Shown: piece by piece, positions 6,787-14,177 of the stretch
How positions within the stretch are numbered: position 1 is the stretch's first letter
Layout: every line of letters begins with the position of its first letter
DNA from: RPQJ01 sp041910015
Lineage (GTDB): Bacteria > Pseudomonadota > Gammaproteobacteria > Steroidobacterales > Steroidobacteraceae
Direction of reading: 5' to 3'
Assembly: GCA_041910015.1 (NCBI GenBank)
Contig: JAYRRR010000079.1
Coordinates: 1-23,599, forward strand
DNA length: 23,599 nucleotides
Notes under the pieces: model-generated
What the model was told of the DNA's origin: nothing
The model's input: the letters and a program-made list of their open reading frames with translations, nothing else
The model's database searches: none
Made by a program: the position numbers and the translations under genes

Positions 6787-8616
6787 TCATGACGCGCAGC
6801 TGATCGCGACGTCGCCCGACCCGGCTCGACAACCGTCGGGGTAGCCGTACTGCTTCCAGTAGTCGACCAGTCCGAGCTTCTGCGCCAGCTCGGGAAAGCG
6901 CGGGTCGCGTCGCAGCGGTGCATTTTCGGCTGCCCATGCCTGCATGATGTCCCAGCTCTCGGTCCACTGCCTGTGGTCGCGTTCGAGCGACTCGAACAGC
7001 ACCTGATAGGCCACGTCGGTCTCGCCCAGCTCGAGATACCCCGGCAGCAGGTCGAGCTGCGATGCGATCTTCGGGTCGAGCGCACGCATCGCGGCGACGA
7101 TCGCAGGGCGCTGCGACGGGTCGGCGACGGCGTCGATCCAGCGATCGACGAGCGGTTGCAACGTCTCGGGCACGTCTTGTTGCCGGAACAGCCGCCGCGC
7201 GTCGTCCCAGCGCCGCTCGCGCAGCGCGACGAGTGCGGTGACGCCATCGTTCGCGGGACTCAGGCCGAGCTGCTGGGCAAGCGCTGCATAGCGCAGCGCC
7301 TGCGCGTCGTCGCCGCGGACCAGATAGGCATTCGCAAGGTTCGAGGCGATGACCGCCGAGCCCGGGTCGAGCTCGAATGCGCGACGGGCCTGCGCGAGCG
7401 CGGCGTCGAGCCGGCCGACCTTGCCGAGCAGGATCGAGTACCACTGGTGCGGCGTCGGCTCGTTCGGCTCGAGCGAGATCGCGAAAAAGAACCCCGCCTC
7501 GGCATCGAGCAGGTTGCCTCGATCGCCATTCACCTGGGCGAGCACGGCGTGTGCCTCGCCGATCTTCGGATCGAGCGCCAGCGCCTGGCGCGCGCTCTGC
7601 TCGGCCATCGCCAGGTACCTGTCCTCGTCGCCCTTCTCCTCGGTGTAACCGGGCAGTACGACGTAGGCCGATGCGAGCGCGGCATGAGCCCGGGCAAACG
7701 CCGGATCGCGTCCGATCGCCTGCAGGTAGTGCTCGATGGCCCGCCGCAGGTTGTCCTCGCCGCGACGCTTCCAGATCGCACGCCCCTGCAGGTACAGCTC
7801 GTAGGCCTCGACGTCCCGCGTCGGGGCCTGCGCACGCTGGGCAAGCTGCTGCTCCTTCGGTGCAAGCTGGATCCTGAGCCGGTCGACGATCGCCTGCGCG
7901 ATTTCGTCCTGAACGGCGAAAATGTCCTCGAGCTGGCGGTCGTAGGTCTCCGACCAGAGGTGAAAGCCGGTCTCGGCGTCGATGAGCTGCGCCGTGATGC
8001 GCACCTGGTCGCCTGCCTGGCGCACGCTGCCCTCCAGCACGGTCTCGACGCCGAGCTCGCGGCCGACCTCGCGCACGTCGACGTTGCGACCCTTGTACGC
8101 GAACGCGGACGTGCGCGCGGCGACCTGCAACCCCGGCACGCGGGCGAGCAGGTTCAGCAGTTCCTCGGACATGCCGTCGCTGAAGTAGTCCCTGGACGGA
8201 TCGCCGCTCAGGTTCGTGAACGGCAGCACCGCGATCGAGCCGTGCGGCTCGCCGGCCATGGCGCGGCCGAGGCCGCGCTCGTAGAGCAGGTAACCGAGCC
8301 CCGCCATCGCGACCAGCACGACCAGGCCAAAGGCGGCACGCACGCGCATGCGATATCTCGGCGCCACGTCCGCCAGCGGCTCGGTGCGCTGGATGCCCTC
8401 CGGCGTGGCGTCGAAGATCCAGGCGAGGATCATCGCGATCGGGAAACCCACGAGCAGGAAGACGACGATGAAGGTCATCGCCCAGTCCGGCACGTGCAGC
8501 GCCGGCAGCACGACCGAGGCGGCCTCGGTCGCGGCCCAGGCCACGGCGCCGTAGGCGACCGCGACCTTGCTGACGCGACGGCGCTTCAGTTCCGCGAGAA
8601 AAGCCATGGTCGCCAT
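6787..8616 (-). CDS. membrane-anchored FlgO/TolB-N-like domain protein with TPR repeats
   Basis: A 609-residue protein of a type common in Xanthomonadales-like bacteria. The N-terminus (FLAELKRRRVSKVAVAYG) leads into two membrane segments (about 19-40 and 46-67), then a third near 93-112. Next is a FlgO/adenylate-cyclase-associated domain, recognised by SIAVLPFTNLSGDPSRDYFS (127-146) and EELLNLLARVPGLQVAART. The rest is helical tetratricopeptide repeats, for example AIEHYLQAIGRDPAFARAHA and ARRAFELDPGSAVIASNLA. These proteins often accompany regulators or cyclases, but no catalytic domain is seen here; a protein-interaction or sensing role is inference. ATG at 8616 and 8607 are both possible; AGGG lies about 4 bases before the first. 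It follows the sigma/anti-sigma/DUF4097 genes and precedes mutY. Confidence 0.88.
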   Translation of the reverse strand: MATMAFLAELKRRRVSKVAVAYGAVAWAATEAASVVLPALHVPDWAMTFIVVFLLVGFPIAMILAWIFDATPEGIQRTEPLADVAPRYRMRVRAAFGLVVLVAMAGLGYLLYERGLGRAMAGEPHGSIAVLPFTNLSGDPSRDYFSDGMSEELLNLLARVPGLQVAARTSAFAYKGRNVDVREVGRELGVETVLEGSVRQAGDQVRITAQLIDAETGFHLWSETYDRQLEDIFAVQDEIAQAIVDRLRIQLAPKEQQLAQRAQAPTRDVEAYELYLQGRAIWKRRGEDNLRRAIEHYLQAIGRDPAFARAHAALASAYVVLPGYTEEKGDEDRYLAMAEQSARQALALDPKIGEAHAVLAQVNGDRGNLLDAEAGFFFAISLEPNEPTPHQWYSILLGKVGRLDAALAQARRAFELDPGSAVIASNLANAYLVRGDDAQALRYAALAQQLGLSPANDGVTALVALRERRWDDARRLFRQQDVPETLQPLVDRWIDAVADPSQRPAIVAAMRALDPKIASQLDLLPGYLELGETDVAYQVLFESLERDHRQWTESWDIMQAWAAENAPLRRDPRFPELAQKLGLVDYWKQYGYPDGCRAGSGDVAISCAS

Positions 8617-8679
8617 TGTCCCTGAATCCGTCGCCGTCGCGAACCCGGCCCGCCATGGCCGTCCGGAGGGTGCCGCAAC

Positions 8680-9603
8680 CTACCTGCGGCAGACTCCGAT
8701 ATCGCCATTCAGGGTCTTGATGCGGACGCGCGCCTCCGCCATGCCCTCCTGGAAACGCAGCTCGCGTCCCGGTGCGTACTCGCTCGTCCGCTGGGCCTTG
8801 GGCCCGAAGCAGTTGCGGATCTCGCCGTTGAACGTCGACACGTCGAACTGGCCCGGCGTGGCGCCGACCAGGTCGAGCCGCACGTCGCCGCTGATGCTCT
8901 CGAAGTCGAGCCGGCCGTCAGGCGCCAGTTCGCCCTGGAACGTCAGGTCGCCACTGGTCGATCGCAGCCGCGAGCGCAACGTCTCACCCGCGCCGAGGTG
9001 GAACGAGCCGCTCACCGTGTTGCCGTTGATCTCGCCGGCCACGCGCGTCGCCGTGGCATCACCGCTGACCGTTGTGATCGAGACCAGCCCCTTGCGGCCC
9101 GACCCTTCCACCGCGACGTCGCCGCTGACGGTCCGGCACTCGACGTCCTCGCCGCTCGTTTCGGTGCGCAGGTCGCCACTGACCGCCTGCAGACGCTGCG
9201 AACCACGGACGCCACGCACGACGACGTCGGCGCTCACCGTGTTGACCGACAGCGTGCCGCCCGCCGGCATCCTGACGACGAGGTCGGTGTCGTCGACGTC
9301 GTACGAGCGCTGCGGCAGCACCACCTTGATCCGGATCAGCTTCTGCTTCTCGGCCTTGGTGAACTCGAGCCTTTCCGTGCCGTCGCCGAGCGTACCCGTC
9401 ACCTCGACCTCGTTGCGGTCCCAGCCCGTGACGGTGACGCTGCCGGCGACGTTCGAGATCTCGACCGCGCCGACCGGCTCGGCGCTGGTGCGCCGGTTGA
9501 TCGGCGTGCCGGCGTCGGCCGCGCCGGGCAGCGCCACGAGCAGCGCGAGCGTGCAGGCCGCGGCCGGTGCGCGGCGGGACGGGAAATCCGGATCGATCCT
9601 CAT
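8680..9603 (-). CDS. exported DUF4097-family beta-strand repeat protein
   Basis: A 307-residue secreted or periplasmic protein. The signal peptide is seen in the first 31 residues, with the hydrophobic core ACTLALLVALPGAADA. After it, short beta-strand repeats recur every 15-20 residues, many with the signature T-V-S-G-D or S-G-D (VSADVVV, AVSGDLRT, TVSGDVAVEG, TVSGDATA, TSGDLTF, SISGDVRLD, TLNGDIGV). This predicts a right-handed beta-solenoid of DUF4097/adhesin type. Its role is unknown; such genes often sit beside ECF sigma and anti-sigma genes, as here. The ATG overlaps the stop of the anti-sigma gene by four bases. Two cysteines lie near the C-terminus (NCFGPK and the final VCRR) and could form a disulfide. 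Confidence 0.9.
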   Translation of the reverse strand: MRIDPDFPSRRAPAAACTLALLVALPGAADAGTPINRRTSAEPVGAVEISNVAGSVTVTGWDRNEVEVTGTLGDGTERLEFTKAEKQKLIRIKVVLPQRSYDVDDTDLVVRMPAGGTLSVNTVSADVVVRGVRGSQRLQAVSGDLRTETSGEDVECRTVSGDVAVEGSGRKGLVSITTVSGDATATRVAGEINGNTVSGSFHLGAGETLRSRLRSTSGDLTFQGELAPDGRLDFESISGDVRLDLVGATPGQFDVSTFNGEIRNCFGPKAQRTSEYAPGRELRFQEGMAEARVRIKTLNGDIGVCRR

Positions 9604-10226
9604 AACTGCATCCTCTTCGCCGCCGCCGGATCCGCGGCGGTGCTGGCCAGCGCATCGGTCAACTGGTTCACGTTCGCGAGCACCGCGAGCTCGTCCTGAT
9701 ACGTCTTCAGCAACAGTTCCTCGAGCAGCGGATCGCCCGGCTGCTCGGCCAGCGCCGCATTGATCTGCTCGGCCGCGCGGCGCAGTTCCGCGAGGTTGGC
9801 CTCGAGCTTGACGCGCGCCGAGTCGGGCAGTTGCGCGATGCGCGCGTCGAGCATCGCCGTGAGCTGGCGGCGCGCGGCGAGGTATTCAGGGTCGAGACGG
9901 GCGCCAGGGCCGAAAGCCGCCGGCATCGCCCCGGTGCCCTCCGACGCGGGCCGCGTCGCCACGCTCGTGGCGGGCGTCATCACGCCGCCGGCGCGGCGCG
10001 TTTCGAGCCAGCTTGCGGTGAGCAGCGACGAGCCCGCGACGAGCAGCACGGCGGCCGCGGCCTGCGCCAGCCACGCAGGCCAGCGCCGGGGCTGCCCGGA
10101 CGGTCGCGCTTCGAGCCGTGCCTCGATGTCGGGCCACAGGTCGACGCCGGGCTCGATGGCATCCGGCAGGGCGCGCAAGGCCGCGTCGAGCCGGGTGTCG
10201 AGTGCGTTGCGGTCGCTGCGGGTCAT
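9600..10226 (-). CDS. probable membrane anti-sigma factor
   Basis: A 208-residue protein with a short acidic cytoplasmic N-terminus (residues 1-48), one membrane segment (about 50-74, WPAWLAQAAAAVLLVAGS...) and a helical domain outside the membrane. The N-terminal pattern ALRALPDAIEPGVDLWPDIEARL is common in proteins encoded next to ECF sigma factors. No HxxxCxxC zinc motif is present, so it is not a ZAS-type anti-sigma. The periplasmic part (about 115-175) is a predicted alpha-helical hairpin rich in Ala, Leu and Glu. Its ATG overlaps the sigma factor stop and its stop overlaps the DUF4097 start, each by four bases, so production of the three proteins is probably coupled. The anti-sigma role rests mainly on topology and position. 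Confidence 0.75.
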   Translation of the reverse strand: MTRSDRNALDTRLDAALRALPDAIEPGVDLWPDIEARLEARPSGQPRRWPAWLAQAAAAVLLVAGSSLLTASWLETRRAGGVMTPATSVATRPASEGTGAMPAAFGPGARLDPEYLAARRQLTAMLDARIAQLPDSARVKLEANLAELRRAAEQINAALAEQPGDPLLEELLLKTYQDELAVLANVNQLTDALASTAADPAAAKRMQL

Positions 10227-10864
10227 GACGGCGGGCCCTCCTCGCGCCCGAGCTGCGCACCCAGCAAGGCCCGTGCCCGATGCAGTTGCGCCTTGCAGGT
10301 GCCGACCGCGATGCCGAGCATCGCGGCGGCCTCCTCGTGCGTGTGCCCGTACAGGCCGACCAGCACGAGCACGTGCCGCGCGCCGGGCGGCAGGCGCGCG
10401 ATCGAATGTTCCAGGTCGCGGCCGGCGCCCGGATCGGCGGCGGTCGGGTCCACGAGCACCTCCGCCACCTCGCGCTCGACCGAATCCTCGCGGCCCAGCG
10501 TCTCGCGCCGGCGGCGCGCCTGTTGCAGCACGGCGTTGACCGCGATGCGGTGCAGCCAGGTACCGAAGGAACTGCGCGTCTCGAAGCGCGGCAGATGCCG
10601 CCATGCCTGCACGAAGGCGTCCTGCGTGCAGTCCTCGGCCGTGGCGAGGTGGCCGGTCATGCGCAGGCACAGCGCGTGGACGCGTGCCACGTGCCGGCGG
10701 TACAGGGTCTCGAAGGCGGGCACGGAGCCGCGCACGGCGGCAATGACGAGCCGCTGCTCCTCGGCTGCGTCGCGCGCTCGCTGCACTTCATCGATGACCT
10801 CCTCGCCCTTGGGCAAGCCCACACCTCGCTCGGGCCGGTCGCACCGCACACTCGGCTGCGGCAT
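10223..10864 (-). CDS. ECF-type RNA polymerase sigma factor (sigma-70 family)
   Basis: A group IV sigma factor of up to 213 residues. Region 2 is clear at 50-120 (FETLYRRHVARVHALCLRMT, then ATAEDCTQDAFVQAWRHLPRF and FGTWLHRIAVNAV). Region 4 lies at 155-205 (LPPGARHVLVLVGLYGHTHE, AAMLGIAVGTCKAQLHRAR), a helix-turn-helix that reads the -35. The start is uncertain. The ATG at 10864 has no Shine-Dalgarno. A GTG at 10786 (Val27) has a strong GAGGAGG 11 bases upstream and begins just before the conserved part, so it may be the real start. It is the first gene of the minus-strand group and probably controls that group, with the overlapping downstream gene as its inhibitor. It is divergent from the enoyl-CoA hydratase pseudogene. 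Confidence 0.92.
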   Translation of the reverse strand: MPQPSVRCDRPERGVGLPKGEEVIDEVQRARDAAEEQRLVIAAVRGSVPAFETLYRRHVARVHALCLRMTGHLATAEDCTQDAFVQAWRHLPRFETRSSFGTWLHRIAVNAVLQQARRRRETLGREDSVEREVAEVLVDPTAADPGAGRDLEHSIARLPPGARHVLVLVGLYGHTHEEAAAMLGIAVGTCKAQLHRARALLGAQLGREEGPPS

Positions 10865-10951
10865 GCTACACACGCGGCCGGCGGGGCGGATGACCCGCTC
10901 CTGAGGATTCAGATGCGCCGGCCTCCCGCGGGGTTTGAACAGGGGCAGCCC

Positions 10952-11733
10952 ATGACCGCCGTCACAGTCGACCGCTCCGGCCGGATCGCCACCGTCGTGC
11001 TGCACCGGCCCGCCGTGCGCAACGCCGTGGACCCCGCCACCGCAGCCGACCTCGCTGCGGCGTTCCTCGACCTGGACGCCGCCCCCGACATCCGGGCCAT
11101 GGTCCTCTGGGACGCCGGCGGCACGTTCTGCGCCGGGGCCGACCTGCAGGCCGTCGCCCACGGCTGGGCCCCACGCGGCTGCGCCCGCCCGACGGTACGC
11201 CGCGCGACGGCGACGGCCCGATGGGGCCGACGCGCCTGGAACTGGGCAAGCCCGTGGTTGCGGCGGCGACCGGATTCGCCGTGGCCGGCGGACTGGAGCT
11301 CGCACTGTGATGCGACCTGCGCGTGGCCGAGGAGGACGCGACCTTCGGCGTGTACTGGCGCCGCTGGGGCGTGCCGCTGATCGACGGCGGCGCCGTGCGG
11401 CTGCCGCGCATCGTGGGCACCGGCCGCGCCATGGACATGATCCTGACCGGCCGCGCCGTGGGCGCCGAGGAAGCGATCTCGATCGGGCTGGTCAACCGCG
11501 TCGTGCCCCGGGGTGCCTCACGATTGAGCGCCGAAGCGCTCGCCGTCGAGATCGCGGCGTTTCCCCAAGGCTGCCTGCGGGCCGATCGTGCGTCGGCGCT
11601 CGCGCAATGGAGCCTGCCGCAGGGCGAGGGGCCCGCGCGCGGGTTTGCGGGCGGGATGGAGGTGTTCAGGAGCGGGGAAGCCGCGAGGGGCGCCGGACGC
11701 TTCGTCGGTGGCGCCGGACGCGGCGGGAAATAG
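10952..11733 (+). pseudogene. enoyl-CoA hydratase/isomerase (crotonase) pseudogene
   Basis: Two lesions break an otherwise good crotonase gene. The first part, from the ATG at 10952, reads TAVTVDRSGRIATVVLHRP and then the oxyanion-hole motif GGTFCAGADLQAVA. Near 11175-11195 the homology moves to the -1 frame and continues with DGDGPMGPTRLELGKPVVAA and GFAVAGGLELAL. That frame then meets TGA at 11308-11310, exactly where relatives have Trp in LALWCDLRVAEEDA; a single TGG-to-TGA change explains it. After the stop the same frame is intact to 11733 (FGVYWRRWGVPLIDGG and the C-terminus). An intact protein would have about 260 residues and act on acyl-CoA thioesters. With a frameshift and a nonsense codon within about 130 bases it is very likely inactive, unless both are sequencing errors. 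Confidence 0.85.
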
Positions 11734-11797
11734 AAACAGGTACGCTCGCCGGCGTCGCCCCGGACTTCGATTCCAACACCACGCAGGAGGCCCGCCC

Positions 11798-12229
11798 ATG
11801 CCCATCCAAAGCCCGATCTTCGCACCGGCCATCGTGCTCGTGCTCTGGTCGCTGGTCATGCTCGCGTGGCTCGCGCTCACGCGCCTGCCGGCCATGTCGA
11901 AAGCCGGCATCGACCTCATGATCATCGTCGGCAGCCGCGGCGCCAACCTCGAGGGCGTCGTGCCCGACCGCGTCAACTGGAAGGCGCACAACTACGCCCA
12001 CCTGATGGAGCAGCCGACGATCTTCTACGCGACGGTCGTGATCCTCGGCGTCGTGGGCGCGGGCGAAGGGCTCAACCTGCAGCTCGCCTGGACCTACGTG
12101 GTGCTGCGCATCGCGCACAGCATCGTGCAGGCGACCTGGAACCGTGTGGCGGTGCGTTTCACGCTGTTCTCGCTCGCGACCGCGGCACTGCTCGTGCTCG
12201 CGTTCAACGCGGCGCGCGCGACGCTGTAG
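11798..12229 (+). CDS. MAPEG family membrane protein
   Basis: A 143-residue inner-membrane protein with about four hydrophobic helices (residues 8-30, around 70-88, 92-110 and 120-140). It matches the MAPEG superfamily, whose eukaryotic members are microsomal glutathione transferases and eicosanoid synthases; bacterial members are mostly uncharacterised. Visible landmarks are the polar loop with NWKAHNYAHLMEQPTIFYA, which carries the conserved N-x-x-E-x-x-P-type segment, and LRIAHSIVQATWNRVAVRF near the C-terminal helix. An AGGAGG at 11785-11790, seven bases upstream, fixes the ATG. It follows the crotonase pseudogene on the same strand and converges on the doc gene with 15 bases between the stop codons. 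Confidence 0.9.
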   Translation: MPIQSPIFAPAIVLVLWSLVMLAWLALTRLPAMSKAGIDLMIIVGSRGANLEGVVPDRVNWKAHNYAHLMEQPTIFYATVVILGVVGAGEGLNLQLAWTYVVLRIAHSIVQATWNRVAVRFTLFSLATAALLVLAFNAARATL

Positions 12230-12244
12230 CGGCTGGCGCCGCGG

Positions 12245-12646
12245 TCAGCGGCGTGGCGCGAGATTCGAGGCGATCCAGTCGGCGAATTCGTCTTCGGCGA
12301 GTTCGCCCGCGGCAAGCGCCTGGATCGTCGCCGCCGCGTCCTCCTCCGTAGCAATGAGTTCGAACCCGTTCATACGCAGAAATACGTCGACGACCGCGAG
12401 CGCGATACGCTTGTTGCCATCCGGAAAACAATGACCGCGTGCCAGCGCGTAGCCGTAGGCGGCCGCAAGGCAAGCCTGCGTCGGTGGAGTGTCCGAGGAC
12501 ACCGCGGGATTGACCGGGCGGCCGAGCGCAGCCTCCAGATCGCCTTGGCGAGGCGGCCCGGACAACCCGCCATGCTCCGCGATCAATTCGCCATGAATGG
12601 CGATGACCGCCTGCAGCGGAACCCAGACGGATCGGGTCCGGGGCAT
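12245..12646 (-). CDS. doc: Doc family toxin (death-on-curing, Fic fold)
   Basis: A 133-residue Fic/Doc protein. Doc toxins phosphorylate elongation factor Tu and stop translation. The catalytic loop HCFPDGNKR (72-80) fits the Doc form HxFxD[GA]NKR, with His72, Asp77 and the anion-binding Asn79-Lys80-Arg81 region present, and the upstream helix IAIHGELIAEHGG (15-27) is typical of the family. Nothing looks damaged. Doc normally has a small antitoxin directly upstream. Here the 154 bases between its start and the amidohydrolase gene hold no small gene with a start codon; only a 15-codon fragment between two stops (12710 and 12660) is visible in the expected place. It therefore appears to be an orphan toxin. 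No good Shine-Dalgarno precedes the ATG. Confidence 0.9.
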   Translation of the reverse strand: MPRTRSVWVPLQAVIAIHGELIAEHGGLSGPPRQGDLEAALGRPVNPAVSSDTPPTQACLAAAYGYALARGHCFPDGNKRIALAVVDVFLRMNGFELIATEEDAAATIQALAAGELAEDEFADWIASNLAPRR

Positions 12647-12756
12647 GACGCGGCCGCCGTTACTTCGCGAGCGCGCGCAGCGCGTTGCGGTACGTGCGAA
12701 ACGTAAGTTATGACCTTTGGCCAGCCGGTCGTCGGGACAGGGGTGACGCCGCGACT

Positions 12757-12804
12757 GTAGCTACTTGCACTGCAAGTGGACGCCCTGCCCGTCAGGCGGG
12801 CTAC
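12757..12804. repeat. inverted pair of GTAG-flanked hairpins (REP/REPIN-like)
   Basis: On the plus strand GTAG (12757-12760) is followed by a 9-base-pair hairpin, CTACTTGCA-C-TGCAAGTGG (12761-12779, one T-G wobble). On the minus strand GTAG (12804-12801) is followed by the hairpin GCCCG-CCTGA-CGGGC (12801-12787, sharing its first G). The two units face each other across seven bases, each with GTAG at its outer edge, which is the layout of bacterial REP doublets of the GTAG class. The TAG stop codon of the amidohydrolase lies inside the outer GTAG. Only one copy is in the window, so membership of a repeat family is inference. Confidence 0.5.
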
Positions 12805-14105
12805 CTGCTCCGCAGGTAATCGAGCGCGACCGTCGTCAGCGTGCGCACGCCGATCGGCAGCGCGCCCTCGTCGACGAGGAACAGCGGCGAATGGTTGCTC
12901 GGCGCCGTCTCGGCATCCAGGCCGCGCGGCGTCGAGCCCACGAAATAGAAGAACGCCGGTACCTGCTGCGCGTAATACGCGAAGTCCTCCGCACCCGTCA
13001 CGTAGGGCACGACCTTCACGTGCTGCGCACCGGCGACGCGCTCGAGTGAGGCGACGGCCCGCGGCGCCAGTGCGGTGTCGTTGACGACGACGGGATTGCG
13101 GTCGTCGGCCACCTCGAACGTCGCGCTCGCACTGGCGGATTCCGCGATGCTGGTGACGATGCGCTGCATGCGCGCAATGATCTGCTCGCGCACCTGCGCA
13201 TCGAAAGTGCGGAACGTGCCGATCATCTCGACCGAGTCGGGAATGATGTTGTTGCGGATGCCGCCCTTGATCGCGCCGACCGAGACGACCGCAGGATACT
13301 GCGTGATGTCGATCTGGCGCGCGACGACGGTCTGCAGCGCCGTCACGATCTGCGCCGCGGTGACGATCGGGTCGACGCCGCCCCAGGGCCGCGAGCCGTG
13401 CGTCTGGCGGCCGGTGACGACGATGCGGAAACGGTCCGAGGCCGCCATCAACGGGCCGGCACGGTAGCCGAGCTCGCCGACGTTCAACGGCGACCACAGG
13501 TGCAGGCCGAACATGGCCGCCGGCTTGTAGGTGGCGAACAGGCCTTCCTCGAGCATCAGGCTCGCACCGCCGCGCTCGCCCTCGGGCGCGCCCTCCTCCG
13601 CCGGCTGGAACACGAACAGCACGGTGCCCGGCAGCCCGGCGCGCATGCCGGCGAGGACCCTGGCGGCGCCAAGCAGGATGGCCGTGTGGCCGTCGTGGCC
13701 GCAGGCGTGCATGACACCGACTTTCTCACCCCGGTATTCGGCGGTCGCGACCGACTTGAACGGCAGGTCGGTCTGCTCGGTCACGGGCAGCGCGTCCATG
13801 TCGGCGCGCAGCGCGATCACGGGCCCCGGCTTGCCGCCCTTCAGCACGCCGACGACGCCGGTGTGCGCGATGCCGGCCCTCACCTCGAGCCCCATGCGGC
13901 GCAACTGCTCCGCGACGATGCCCGAGGTGCGCGTTTCGCGGTTGCCGAGTTCGGGGTGCTGGTGGAAGTCGCGCCGCCACGCGACCACCTGCGGCGTCAC
14001 GCTGGTCACGGCGGCCTCGAGCGCCGCGTCGTCGGTTGCGGCGCGAGCCGGCATGGCGGCGATCAGGACGAATGGAACGAGCGCGGCGAGGCGTGAAGGT
14101 TTCAT
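12801..14105 (-). CDS. exported M20 family amidohydrolase (M20D, hippuricase-like)
   Basis: A 434-residue zinc-dependent amidohydrolase that would split N-acyl or N-aminoacyl amides, exported by a Sec signal peptide (core LAALVPFVLIAAMPARA, cleavage near residue 22). The M20D motifs are present: FHQHPELGNRE (47-57), ALRADMDALPVTE (98-110), HACGHDGH (133-140) with metal-binding Cys and His, and QPAEEG (167-172). Further on come the dimerisation domain and the later ligands TGAEDFAYY and SNHSP. Family members cleave IAA-amino acids, hippurate or N-acyl amino acids; the substrate here is unknown. The ATG at 14105 was chosen because it directly precedes a basic signal-peptide N-region; an in-frame ATG at 14144 would disrupt the signal. 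It is divergent from the gamma-glutamyltransferase-family gene. Its last codons form a small hairpin (12802-12818). Confidence 0.95.
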   Translation of the reverse strand: MKPSRLAALVPFVLIAAMPARAATDDAALEAAVTSVTPQVVAWRRDFHQHPELGNRETRTSGIVAEQLRRMGLEVRAGIAHTGVVGVLKGGKPGPVIALRADMDALPVTEQTDLPFKSVATAEYRGEKVGVMHACGHDGHTAILLGAARVLAGMRAGLPGTVLFVFQPAEEGAPEGERGGASLMLEEGLFATYKPAAMFGLHLWSPLNVGELGYRAGPLMAASDRFRIVVTGRQTHGSRPWGGVDPIVTAAQIVTALQTVVARQIDITQYPAVVSVGAIKGGIRNNIIPDSVEMIGTFRTFDAQVREQIIARMQRIVTSIAESASASATFEVADDRNPVVVNDTALAPRAVASLERVAGAQHVKVVPYVTGAEDFAYYAQQVPAFFYFVGSTPRGLDAETAPSNHSPLFLVDEGALPIGVRTLTTVALDYLRSR

Positions 14106-14177
14106 CGCGGCGTACCGGTGGCCATCGACGGGAGGCCGCAGCATACTTCAGCCATCGCAACGACCGCGAGACGCCAG

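Noticed and set aside
6973..8625. 550-codon plus-strand open frame opposite the FlgO/TPR gene
   Set aside because: The minus-strand frame has membrane segments, the FlgO motif and TPRs; the plus frame is an Arg/Leu/Gln-rich shadow.
11308..11310. In-frame TGA in the crotonase gene read as selenocysteine or recoded Trp
   Set aside because: The family has Trp there, no SECIS-like element is evident, other genes use TGA as a stop, and a frameshift in the same gene points to decay.
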